From: Desulfobacteraceae bacterium Eth-SRB2
GTDB lineage: Bacteria; Desulfobacterota; Desulfobacteria; Desulfobacterales; UBA11574
Direction: 5' to 3'
Assembly: GCA_004193595.1 (NCBI GenBank)
Contig: RPGQ01000010.1
Span: 124,519-176,756, forward strand
DNA length: 52,238 nucleotides
The position numbers were made by a program, and so were the translations under genes. The notes under the pieces are model-generated. The model had not been told where the DNA came from, made no database searches, and saw nothing but the letters and a program-made list of their open reading frames with translations. Below, piece by piece: positions 44,349-52,238 of this stretch. Position 1 is the stretch's first letter. Every line of letters starts with the position of its first letter.

Positions 44349-47303
44349 ATGAGTGAAATATCAACACAAATGAAACCGATTACCGACCTTCCACAAGAGA
44401 TGATCGAAGATTCCCAACGCAAATGGGATGCATTCTGCAGTGCTGCAAAGCACGCCGATATTTCTTTGTGGTATGATTCCGAGTTTATAGAAGTTCTAAA
44501 ACGGGTCTTTGCTTTTAGCAATTTTGTTACCGGAAGCTGCAGCATTAACCCGGCCATGCTGGCCGATCTCGTTCAAAGCGGTGATCTTCATAGAGAATAT
44601 CCGCCCGATCATTACAATCATAAGCTTAAAAAGTCTTTGTCGGGGCTGTCCGAATTAGAAGAGGAAGCCAAACTATTCTCTATTCTTCGCAAATTTCGAT
44701 TGCGCGAAATGATTCGGATTGCCTGGCGTGACCTTGCCGGCCGGGCAGACCTTTCCCAAACTATGGCAGATCTTTCTGCCCTGGCCCATGCCTGTATCCA
44801 TCAGGCCCTTTTGCTTCTTTATGAATGGGCGTGTCGGAAATATGGCATTCCTACAGGATATGACGGTTCACCGCAGCACCTTGTTGTTTTAGGAATGGGG
44901 AAACTCGGCGGCGGGGAGTTAAACTTTTCCTCTGACGTGGATCTTATTTTTGCTTATCCTTCAGCGGGCCAAACCCGCGGCGTATCGGAACCCATCAATA
45001 ATGAAGAATTTTTTGTGCATCTTTGTCAAAGTTTGATAAAAACCATCGGTTCCCGCACTTCAGAGGGCATGGTGTTCCGGGTGGACATGAATCTCAGACC
45101 CTATGGCCAAAGCGGTCCTTTGGTGATGAGTTTTGACGTCATGGAGGCATATTACCAGGAACAGGGGAGGGAATGGGAACGATACGCATGGATTAAGGCA
45201 CGGGTTGTGGCAGGTGATAAACAGGCCGGTGAACGGCTTATTGAGTCTCTTAACCCATTTGTATATCGCAGGTACCTGGATTTTGGCGCCTTTGAATCTT
45301 TAAGAAATATGAAACAAAAGATCTCTCTTGAAGTCAAACGCAAATCCATGTCGCACAACATCAAACTCGGTCTCGGAGGAATCCGTGAGATTGAGTTTTT
45401 TGGCCAGATATTTCAGCTTATACGGGGAGGCGTCGCTCCTGCGCTTCAAGAACGGAGTACTTGGAAGGTATTGAAGATCCTTGCCCGTGAAAACTATATT
45501 CCTCAGCAAGCATGTGATGAACTTACCCGCGCATATGAATTTTTGCGTAACACGGAGCATCGCTTACAGGAATTTTCAGATCAGCAGACCCATGAGATTC
45601 CCGCAGATCCGGTTGCAAGAATTCGTCTGGCCGCATCCTTGGGATTTTCCGATACGGAATCGTTTGCCCGCTGTCTTGAACAGCACAGGAGAATTGTACA
45701 CGATCATTTTAGCCAATTGCTGGGTGCTGGAGATTCAAAGCGTATCCATGACCCGGGCGAAAAAATTGAAAGCGGGTTGGAAGCGGTATGGCTGGATTTA
45801 ATAGAAGATGATCAGGGCCGGAAGGTGCTTGCTGACGCCGGATATGAAAATTCGGATCGTGTGATGCACCTTTTAGATGATCTTCGGAAGGATCCGGAAA
45901 CCCGGTTACTCAGCAGCCACGGTCGAAATCGCCTGGACAAACTCATGCCCATTATGCTGAACGTCATGGGCCGGTCAGAACAACCCCTATTGGTTGTGAG
46001 TCGAATTATAGACCTGATCAAGGCCATCCAACGACGGACCAACTACCTGGCCCTTCTGCTGGAAAATCGAATCGCTATTGTGCACCTGGTTAAGCTGGCC
46101 GTTGCCAGCCCATGGGTGGTATCATTTCTGGCGCGCCATCCCGTACTTTTGGATGAACTTTTAGATCCCCGCACCCTTTATCTTCCTCCGAAAAAATCGG
46201 ATCTTAAAAAAGAGATACGCAAGAAGTTGGATCTGACATCCGCTAAAGACCTTGAGGTGAAGATTCAAGAATTATGTATTTTTAAACAAGCCAACACATT
46301 ACGTGTGGCCGCCGCAGATGTCACAGGTGCTGTTCCGCTCATGAGGACCAGTGATCATCTCTCTGAAATTGCAGAAACGGTTTTAAATGAAGTGGTTGAC
46401 CTGTCATGGGAACATCTCGCTCAAAGACACGGGACTCCCGAATGTCAACTGGACAACCAAAGAATTGAAAGGGGATTTTCGGTCATTGCCTATGGGAAGC
46501 TGGGCGGATTTGAACTCGGGTACAGCTCAGACCTTGATCTGGTTTTTCTTCATGCCGGAACCCGGGGACAAACCCAAGGCGGTAAGTACCCTATAGATAA
46601 TGCCCAATTTTTTGCCCGGCTGGGACAAAGAGTCGTCCATATCTTAACCGCGCATACGCCTGCCGGTGTGCTGTACCAGCCGGATATGCGGTTGCGGCCC
46701 AGCGGCAGTTCCGGCCTTCTGGTCAGCCACATCCAAGGGTTTAAGGAGTATCAATTGAACAAAGCCTGGACATGGGAACATCAGGCCATTATCAAGGCAA
46801 GACCCATCAGCGGTGATCGTCAGATGGCCGAACGTTTTGATCAGATACGCAACCAAGTGCTTGCCCGGCCCAGAATCATGAGCAAGCTTCAAAAAGAGGT
46901 TGTGGATATGCGCGACCGGATGCGCAGAGAACTCTCAAACCCTGAACCGGAATTTTTCGATCTCAAACAGGATAGGGGGGGAATTGTTGATGTTGAATTT
47001 CTGGTTCAGTATCTGGTGCTTTTAAAATCCAGTGAATATAACGAGCTGACCCGGTGGACCGACACGGTTCGTCTTCTGGAAACCTTGAACCAAACCGGTA
47101 TCATTGAAGCCAATATCGCACACTTTCTAAAAGTCGCCTATCTGACCTATCGGTCGACGGTTCACCAACTCAGCCTCCAGGAAAAGCCTGCCAAAGTCCC
47201 TGAAAATAAATTTCGAGACTTACGGGAAAACATCAAAAAAATCTGGGATGATTTTATGGGCATAGATCCTAACACCCCTGGACAGCTCAATTTTGAAGTA
47301 TGA
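44349..47303 (+). CDS. glnE: Bifunctional glutamine synthetase adenylyltransferase/deadenylylase
   Basis: A 984-residue enzyme that adenylylates or de-adenylylates glutamine synthetase in response to PII protein and glutamine. It has two nucleotidyltransferase domains with the characteristic LGMGKLGGGELNFSSDVDLI (about residues 184-203) and IAYGKLGGFELGYSSDLDLV (about 713-732), each followed by the DMNLRPYG / DMRLRPSG segment, and PII-uridylyltransferase-like helical domains between and after. Starts at 44349 and 44337 are both possible; the family N-terminus does not decide. Full length. It ties into the glutamate/glutamine genes at 9-21 kb. No glnA is adjacent. Confidence 0.95.
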   Translation: MSEISTQMKPITDLPQEMIEDSQRKWDAFCSAAKHADISLWYDSEFIEVLKRVFAFSNFVTGSCSINPAMLADLVQSGDLHREYPPDHYNHKLKKSLSGLSELEEEAKLFSILRKFRLREMIRIAWRDLAGRADLSQTMADLSALAHACIHQALLLLYEWACRKYGIPTGYDGSPQHLVVLGMGKLGGGELNFSSDVDLIFAYPSAGQTRGVSEPINNEEFFVHLCQSLIKTIGSRTSEGMVFRVDMNLRPYGQSGPLVMSFDVMEAYYQEQGREWERYAWIKARVVAGDKQAGERLIESLNPFVYRRYLDFGAFESLRNMKQKISLEVKRKSMSHNIKLGLGGIREIEFFGQIFQLIRGGVAPALQERSTWKVLKILARENYIPQQACDELTRAYEFLRNTEHRLQEFSDQQTHEIPADPVARIRLAASLGFSDTESFARCLEQHRRIVHDHFSQLLGAGDSKRIHDPGEKIESGLEAVWLDLIEDDQGRKVLADAGYENSDRVMHLLDDLRKDPETRLLSSHGRNRLDKLMPIMLNVMGRSEQPLLVVSRIIDLIKAIQRRTNYLALLLENRIAIVHLVKLAVASPWVVSFLARHPVLLDELLDPRTLYLPPKKSDLKKEIRKKLDLTSAKDLEVKIQELCIFKQANTLRVAAADVTGAVPLMRTSDHLSEIAETVLNEVVDLSWEHLAQRHGTPECQLDNQRIERGFSVIAYGKLGGFELGYSSDLDLVFLHAGTRGQTQGGKYPIDNAQFFARLGQRVVHILTAHTPAGVLYQPDMRLRPSGSSGLLVSHIQGFKEYQLNKAWTWEHQAIIKARPISGDRQMAERFDQIRNQVLARPRIMSKLQKEVVDMRDRMRRELSNPEPEFFDLKQDRGGIVDVEFLVQYLVLLKSSEYNELTRWTDTVRLLETLNQTGIIEANIAHFLKVAYLTYRSTVHQLSLQEKPAKVPENKFRDLRENIKKIWDDFMGIDPNTPGQLNFEV

Positions 47304-47379
47304 TATCACAACCCATTGAACCAACTTCAAAATTCAAGATACATTGCCGAACTCACAAGGTTAGTTCAGGTTGTGATAT
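47303..47379. repeat. 11-bp inverted repeat at the end of glnE
   Basis: ATATCACAACC (47303-47313) and GGTTGTGATAT (47369-47379) are exact inverted copies 55 bases apart, starting at the glnE stop. A further partial copy (TTATCACAC) follows. No T-run, so a terminator is doubtful. Confidence 0.4.
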
Positions 47380-47554
47380 GGTATGGTTATCACACAAATT
47401 CAATGAGTTGATATTTGGATCTTATTGCAGATATTTCAGATATAACGTCTAAAATATTCCTTCATCAATTCAAATTGAATGCTATAAATGAGATGAGCAC
47501 CTAATAGCAAAAAACCGGCTTTTTTTAGGTATTCAACAAACAAAGCTATACTGA

Positions 47555-47683
47555 TTATTCTTTTTTATCTTTTTCCGTCTCCTCTTTGAGAATGACTTCT
47601 TTTCCACACAGATCACACTTCCCATCTTCTGTGATACAAGGCTGCTTAGGCGCCTCTCCGCCACATATTCCGCACTTAACCAT
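47555..47683 (-). CDS. Small double-CxxC zinc-ribbon-like protein
   Basis: A 42-residue protein: MVKCGICGGEAPKQPCITED, then GKCDLCGKEVILKEETEKDK. CGIC and CDLC are paired knuckles for one zinc, with an extra Cys between. AAAGGAGGTG lies six bases before the ATG, one of the best ribosome-binding sites in the window. It follows the iron-sulfur flavoprotein by 50 bases on the same strand, so they are probably one operon. Role unknown. Confidence 0.72.
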   Translation of the reverse strand: MVKCGICGGEAPKQPCITEDGKCDLCGKEVILKEETEKDKKE

Positions 47684-47733
47684 AACGGACACCTCCTTTC
47701 AGGCAATTTTGGAGCAATAAGTAAAAAAAACAT

Positions 47734-48387
47734 CTACATTCGCATTTGTTCTCTCAACTTGTGAGCGATTTCCTTACCTAATGTTTTAGCTTGCGCCCAG
47801 GTTTCCGTTTGGTCTTCGACACTGCTGAACTTATCCGGCGTAACCTTGGTATCGTCACCAAAAATCCATGGCAAAGCACTCATCGGGCACGATTCGCCAT
47901 ATCCACAAACCATGCATTCAGGGTTGCCGATGACTTTAAGTTGACCCAACACATCCATACCCTCAAGCTTTAAAGCATGTGCAATTTGGTTGCTCGCTTC
48001 TTCAAGGCCTGGAGCTCCACGTCCAATTCCGGTGGTAACAACGACTGCAAGCTTGCCTCGATTCAAACCGTTTTGGTGCCGCAGTGAAAATAATCTCTCA
48101 AGAAAAGCCTTGGTAAACCCATCAACAGCTCCATAAGGAGAGTATCCACCGACGACAATTGCACCTGCCTTGCGAATCTTTTCTGCAAGCTCAGGAAAAC
48201 CATCCTTTACCTTACAAATATTGTCCTTTTTACACCCAAGACATGCAATGCAAGGTCGAACATTGATTTTACTGAGTTTAATAAATTCTGTTGATAGACC
48301 GCTACTTTCAAGAACTGCTTGAATTAGCCGATCTGTGTTGCTGTTTTTAATAGGGCTGCCTGAAATTCCGACAATCTGAGGTTGCAT
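47734..48387 (-). CDS. Iron-sulfur flavoprotein (NADPH-dependent FMN reductase fold)
   Basis: A 217-residue flavodoxin-fold protein of the Isf type. The FMN loop is SGSPIKNSNTD, and the compact cluster motif CIACLGCKKDNIC (C-x2-C-x2-C-x5-C, residues 46-58) binds [4Fe-4S]. A second Cys group (CMVCGYGESC) lies near residue 160. These carry electrons between ferredoxin and other partners in anaerobes. The start at 48387 (MQPQIVGISG) is chosen because AAAGGAG is eight bases upstream; the ATG two codons earlier is too close. Confidence 0.88.
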   Translation of the reverse strand: MQPQIVGISGSPIKNSNTDRLIQAVLESSGLSTEFIKLSKINVRPCIACLGCKKDNICKVKDGFPELAEKIRKAGAIVVGGYSPYGAVDGFTKAFLERLFSLRHQNGLNRGKLAVVVTTGIGRGAPGLEEASNQIAHALKLEGMDVLGQLKVIGNPECMVCGYGESCPMSALPWIFGDDTKVTPDKFSSVEDQTETWAQAKTLGKEIAHKLREQMRM

Positions 48388-48393
48388 AACCAT

Positions 48394-48871
48394 TACTCCT
48401 TTCCTGAATTTTTAACTTTACACTTATAATAGCCAATATGTAAAATAGTGTCTGTAGCAACTGCTACAAATTTATATGCTCGTGAGTATTAAAATCAAGC
48501 TTTGTATTGTATTTATTTCGGACGAGAAATTTTTACGGATGAACTTCTTAATAATAACTTGGGAACCTATAATTTGAATAAGCCAAAAATATCAATTTAA
48601 ATCAAAAGGACATCGTGGATTTGAAAGAATGAATTTCAATGATAAAATTCTGGGGAAAAATGGTGATACCTCAAAAAAATTAGTAGATCCATAAATATTG
48701 ATGAGATTTTAAAATCTTTCGATGAGTATAATCTAAGTAATATTAATTCAGAAAAGGTACAGCAATCAGATTGAAAATGCTATTGCAGTTTTCGGGGGGG
48801 TGTGCAAAAATACCCAACTACGTTGCGTGTAAGATCTCTACACATCGATAGATATATGGTTAATACTTAAT
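48394..48871. other. AT-rich gap with a possible frameshifted small ORF
   Basis: An ATG at 48629 opens 21 codons; a one-base shift at the A-run near 48676 would join them to a second protein-like stretch (INIDEILKSFDEYNLSNINS) ending with TGA at 48772. The joined product would be about 48 residues. Low confidence. No other gene seen in the gap. Confidence 0.25.
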
Positions 48872-49483
48872 TTAGCGCCCCAGTAGTGACTCAAGGCCCA
48901 CTTGATTCCCGTAATACTGGGGTTTTAGATTTGGAACGAAGAACTGTCTACCACCCCCAGGGAGGTTTATGGTGTGTGCTTTTTTTTCAGGCCTAAAAGC
49001 ACCTATATGACCTGCTGGTGCAGTAGATATGATTTTAGACTGAGAGCTTGGTGCGTGACGTAATTGATGCTTGAAACGCCCATAGGCAACATACATATCG
49101 ACATTAAGAGTAATAGTCACACAATATTGACAGCTGTTCCAGCTCTCAGTTATTGCAGAAGTAACCCGGCCTAACTCACGAATACTGACTTTAAAATGCT
49201 TGGCCATAGCAACTTTAGCATGCCAACCGGGATCAACATCGTAGGCATTATAAGCACTCCACCAACCGGTAACATTACCATTTGCATCGGGGCGAAGTGA
49301 AGGGTAAGAGTTAAACTTATAAAGCTTGGTACGTGCAGGTAGAAGAACCATCTTAGCGTCTAGAAAGGCTGTTTTGACCAAATTTCCTCCTACGCGCATA
49401 GAACCGACTTCCAACCAGCTAAGATCTTTGTTGATAGCATAAAGCTTGTTAAACTGATTAATACGATCACTTACTAATCCCAT
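48872..49483 (-). CDS. Hypothetical protein
   Basis: A 203-residue protein with no family I recognise. AAGGGGGG lies upstream of the ATG. It is rich in aromatic and Gly residues (GNVTGWWSAYNAYDVDPGWH) and contains SWNSCQYCVTITLNVDMYV; the last 40 residues (PGGGRQFFVPNLKPQYYGNQ) look disordered. No signal peptide. It could be a secreted or phage/virulence-type protein, but nothing decides this. It stands alone in a decaying region. Confidence 0.55.
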   Translation of the reverse strand: MGLVSDRINQFNKLYAINKDLSWLEVGSMRVGGNLVKTAFLDAKMVLLPARTKLYKFNSYPSLRPDANGNVTGWWSAYNAYDVDPGWHAKVAMAKHFKVSIRELGRVTSAITESWNSCQYCVTITLNVDMYVAYGRFKHQLRHAPSSQSKIISTAPAGHIGAFRPEKKAHTINLPGGGRQFFVPNLKPQYYGNQVGLESLLGR

Positions 49484-50024
49484 GGGGTCCCCCCTTTAAA
49501 TAGAATAAGATCAATAGGAAATTTAAATTTTAAATGATAAGAACTCGCTTTTTGAGAGCGGGTAAAGTGAAGTAGATTGAAAATTTATGATTGTGTATGG
49601 AACTCATACAAACCTCAACATATGGAAGCCCATTTTTTGCGGGTACAATCAAAACTACTATACTAAAGGCGAGCCCGGTTGTCAAACGCTATTTTTTTAT
49701 CAATTTTTGCCCAACCTCATAAAATTACAGGTATTTTAGCAGCCCTTTCAAGGTAGTGCTTCTGTAACGTAAAAATACTGTATTTATTGGCTAATTTTAG
49801 TCTCGGGATAGGTATGAACATATTTTTGTGTTAGTTTTGGAACAAAAAACACCCAGATAAAAAGTGATTAAGAAAAGACAAAATTGTTGTTGTCTATGAC
49901 CATTAAAGGCTTTGCTCAATTAATTACTGTTCTTTCAATGCGTTATCTTGAAGAAGTACTACCTTGAAAGGCCTGCAGGTATTTTAGGTAAAGCTTTCCC
50001 GTTAATCTCTCGACGGGCTGGCTG
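49484..50024. other. Gene-free stretch
   Basis: AT-rich, about 540 bases, with no recognisable gene, terminator or RNA. The right end adjoins a transposase remnant. Confidence 0.5.
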
Positions 50025-50216
50025 CTAAAAGTAGGCTCCGACCGGGTAATCGGGATCGATCACGTAATCATCAACAGAAAGAGTTGGATATAAATCCGGA
50101 ATCAAGGGCGGCGCGTTGGCTTGCGGTGACGGCTTCCGCTTCACCTCTTACAAGCCCAAATGCTTGAGGATTTTTTTGATGACATTCTCATGTTCTATGA
50201 AGGCAATTACCCGCAT
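50025..50216 (-). mobile_element. Remnant of a transposase C-terminus (IS91/Y2-like)
   Basis: Minus-strand codons read MRVIAFIEHENVIKKILKHL GL, a stop, then EVKRKPSPQANAPPLIPDLY and DYVIDPDYPVGAYF ending at TAG (50025). The (M)KVIAFIEDxxVIKKILKHLGLW...PPP...DPDYP pattern is the tail of IS91-like (Y2_Tnp) transposases. The Trp after HLGL is replaced by a stop codon and everything upstream of the Met is missing. It marks an old insertion next to the broken methyltransferase. Confidence 0.65.
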
Positions 50217-50230
50217 GCACCCCTATCACT

Positions 50231-50713
50231 TTAGCCGGATCTGTCAAAGGGAAGTGACAAATCGTAGATAACTGAAAGAATTTGGGGTAATAAAACCGTG
50301 CTATATCTTGCCATAAGCACAACCTGAAACCGAGTCTCGTTCAGTACCGACGCTTTCGGAAATTCATCAAGAGGAAAAGGAACAATCTCTTTTAATGAAA
50401 GAATGAATGCTTTCCCCAGGGGATGACGGATCACAATGCGCCCTTGAGCTTTTATCATCCTGCTGAGATTAGAGAAAGCACCTGTCTTGTCAACGATGTT
50501 GGGATAACAGGCATTTATGAAAGCCACATCCATACTGCCTCCCGGCAAGTTGAGATCCCGAACATCCGCCATAATGGTTTTCACGTAAGGGTAGTTTTTT
50601 CTCAATTGTTCCAGCATGCGTGCTGAAAGGTCGCAGGCATGAATGCCCGGGCTTATATCTCTTGATAATGGGAATAAAAATTCCCGTGCCGGACCCCACA
50701 TCAAGAACCATAT
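50231..50713 (-). pseudogene. Frameshifted SAM-dependent methyltransferase fragment
   Basis: SAM motif I (MVLDVGSGTGIFIPIIKRYK) is read in one frame from about 50711; motifs II-IV (HACDLSARMLEQLRKNYPYV, DVRDLNLPGGSMDVAFINAC, LSRMIKAQGRIVIRHPLGKA) are in another. The frame change lies near 50640-50660 (around the shared KPG/SPG). Together they give about 160 residues of a class I (ubiE/menG-like) methyltransferase. The gene ends against the transposase remnant, so the C-terminus may also be lost. Confidence 0.7.
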
Positions 50714-50730
50714 TATCCCTGGTGATCTTA

Positions 50731-51896
50731 TCATTTCAAATAGCCGTCCGGGGCTAAACTGGTTGCCAACATCACGCTGTTGATATCCTGATGCTCGGTC
50801 CAGGTTTTAGCCATCCTGTTTTGGGGATCAAGCCAAGATTTCTCGATGGCTTCACCTAAACGGGCAAAACGCCCCAGGTGTTTAATCTGCGAATAGACGG
50901 GGTGATTTTTATCGAACACATTCGCTTTCTCCTCCATCAATCCCTGGATCCTTTCAACCGCGTGTAATCCTATGGCCATTCCTAATTCCCGGAATGCCAG
51001 CCTGTATTCAGCAGGAAAACTTAAAAAACGATCTAACATTTAAGTATCCAAACTCGCCGGCGAAGATTCCAATAAATCCTGCAATAAGCCGGTCCCGGTA
51101 AATCGATCTTGTACTATTAATTGCAAAATTGTGTATGCATTACACAGGAGACCGCCGAGACCCAGGGGATCATTCGTAACCCAATTTCTTCCTTTGCAAA
51201 GCAACTCAATATCGGCGATTTCTGAATCCAGGCCCGGCCCGGATGTATCAGAAATCTCAACTGCCGTCGCCTGAATCTGATTGTAAGTGATAAACCCGTC
51301 CAGTGGATCATGATGTCCCATGGAGGGTACCAAAGGATAGGAAAGATCAATACTCATCTTCCAGTACATGCCTTTGGATCCGGAATTTAAAATATGGACA
51401 AAGCCGGCATGGGCGGCTTTTGCAAGCTCTATGGCCAGAGGTTGAATATTGGGTTTCAGGTAGACCGGCTCACTCTGTTGAGCGCATGCATCCATTTGGT
51501 CAAATAATGATAGTATTGCCCGTCTCGATCCCATTCCAGATGGTCGTCGTATGGTTCATCAGGTTTACGTTCGTTCATCTTTTTACCGATTCGCAATCCA
51601 CCGATTGTGGGATGCTTTCTGCCTTGTTCCTCGGTGTAGCCGCTGATCCGGCCGGTACGCGGGTCGTCTTCACGATGCCGCCCAAGAATGTAATGAACCT
51701 GATCCACCAAGCGCAGGGCTAAATTCTGCCAGCTTTCATCCCCTGTCCGCTGATAAAGCTCAAGAAAGTTGCAAACGGCAAAAGCATCCGTCCAGAGATA
51801 TCGCCGTGGGGACTTTCCAAGTGTTGAAAGGCCGGTTGAATCGGAAAATTCGGTCATGATCTCTTCAACAATAGAAATGTTCGCCTGTTGTTTCAT
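50731..51896 (-). pseudogene. Broken six-hairpin-like (alpha/alpha)6 protein of unknown activity
   Basis: Three pieces form one protein. 51896 to about 51480 reads RYLWTDAFAVCNFLELYQRT and GGLRIGKKMNERKPDEPYDD, ending WMHALNRV. A one-base frameshift near 51480 moves into the second piece (ELAKAAHAGFVHILNSGSKG, WKMSIDLSYPLVPSMGHHDP). That piece stops at TAA 51040-51042 and continues in the same frame at 51039 (MLDRFLSFPAEYRLAFRELG to SLAPDGYLK). The length, about 380 residues, and the helical repeats with WTDAF and GHHDPLDG suggest a glycosidase-like toroid. One frameshift plus one internal stop make it a pseudogene unless both are sequencing errors. Confidence 0.68.
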
Positions 51897-52238
51897 ATCA
51901 AATTAAATACTCTTAAACTTAATTTAAATCAACGCAAGATAATCAGACTTATCACAGGTTTTTGAGGTTATGGATATTTTTACATTATTGAAAATATCTG
52001 CGGGCTATTTTAAATAGTTTGTGCATGTTCTGCACGAACGTTCCCCTACATTATAAAAGTTTGAAAAACTTAATTCACAATTCAGGCTTTGACCCCATTC
52101 ATTTTTCCATTCATTTTTAATTTTCTTCTACTATTTTTATTGATAATAATTTTTTCTTGAAATGCCCGAAGTATTAATGCAGACTGTTTAAAAATAATTT
52201 CTTATCGTCATGTTTTATCAGAAAACGCCAATCTAATT
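51897..52238. other. AT-rich end of the window, no gene
   Basis: About 340 bases with no ORF, hairpin terminator or RNA I can support. It would contain the promoter of the broken gene at 50731-51896. Confidence 0.45.

Noticed and set aside
50423..50626. 67-codon plus-strand ORF inside the methyltransferase remnant
   Set aside because: Antisense to the recognisable methyltransferase motifs; no evidence of its own.

Overview
The window looks like a chromosomal segment of an anaerobic, Desulfobacteria-like (deltaproteobacterial) bacterium. This is inferred from gene content, not from a marker gene: a MetV/MetF pair of the Wood-Ljungdahl type with an MvhD-like electron-transfer protein, a three-gene ferredoxin-containing glutamate synthase without GltD, an iron-sulfur flavoprotein, and intergenic palindromic and ATTCC-type repeats of a kind common in such genomes. 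No rRNA, tRNA, CRISPR array or intact insertion sequence was seen.

Layout. (1) 0-8.9 kb is mostly housekeeping: dciA-like gene (-), hflK-hflC (+), a 32-codon bS22/COX24-like gene (-) that shares a bidirectional terminator with hflC, a HEXXH protein, an FmdB zinc ribbon, groES-groEL with a strong terminator, a LysM envelope protein, a DUF4124 protein and a radical SAM/SPASM protein (-). (2) 9.4-23.9 kb is a long minus-strand block for nitrogen and C1 metabolism. In transcription order it runs mvhD-like, metV, metF, a degenerate glutamate-synthase-like iron-sulfur protein, an intact ferredoxin-type glutamate synthase FMN subunit, a fused amidotransferase/GXGXG subunit, carA, carB and purF. (3) 24.3-26.5 kb is a transition zone with a TetR regulator, an Xre-like fragment, a gene broken by a stop codon and tandem repeats. 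(4) 26.5-36.1 kb is a defence island, visibly more GC-rich than its surroundings: a type III-like Res, a DUF4062-GHKL-ATPase protein, a large Mod methyltransferase, the N-terminal half of a RelE-UvrD helicase, and an HNH nuclease with an N-terminal domain resembling the phosphorothioate-binding (SBD) domain.

(5) 36.5-43.8 kb is an AT-rich accessory region of small genes: a phage ABA-sandwich-like protein, the C-terminal piece of an RNA-processing beta-lactamase-fold protein, three HU/IHF-like genes (one truncated), a GIY-YIG protein fused to a coiled coil and winged helix, several small unknown proteins, a rhomboid protease and arfB. (6) 44.3-47.3 kb is glnE. (7) 47.5-52.2 kb is decaying sequence after an intact iron-sulfur flavoprotein and a small zinc-ribbon gene: an unknown 203-aa protein, a transposase tail, a frameshifted methyltransferase and a six-hairpin-like pseudogene with a frameshift and an internal stop.

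The best candidate for an undescribed system is the res / DUF4062-GHKL / mod / RelE-UvrD cassette at 26.5-35.0 kb. The second is the tandem glutamate-synthase module, in which one FMN-domain paralogue keeps its iron-sulfur cysteines but has lost the catalytic motifs. All family assignments come from reading motifs by eye; no database search was run.
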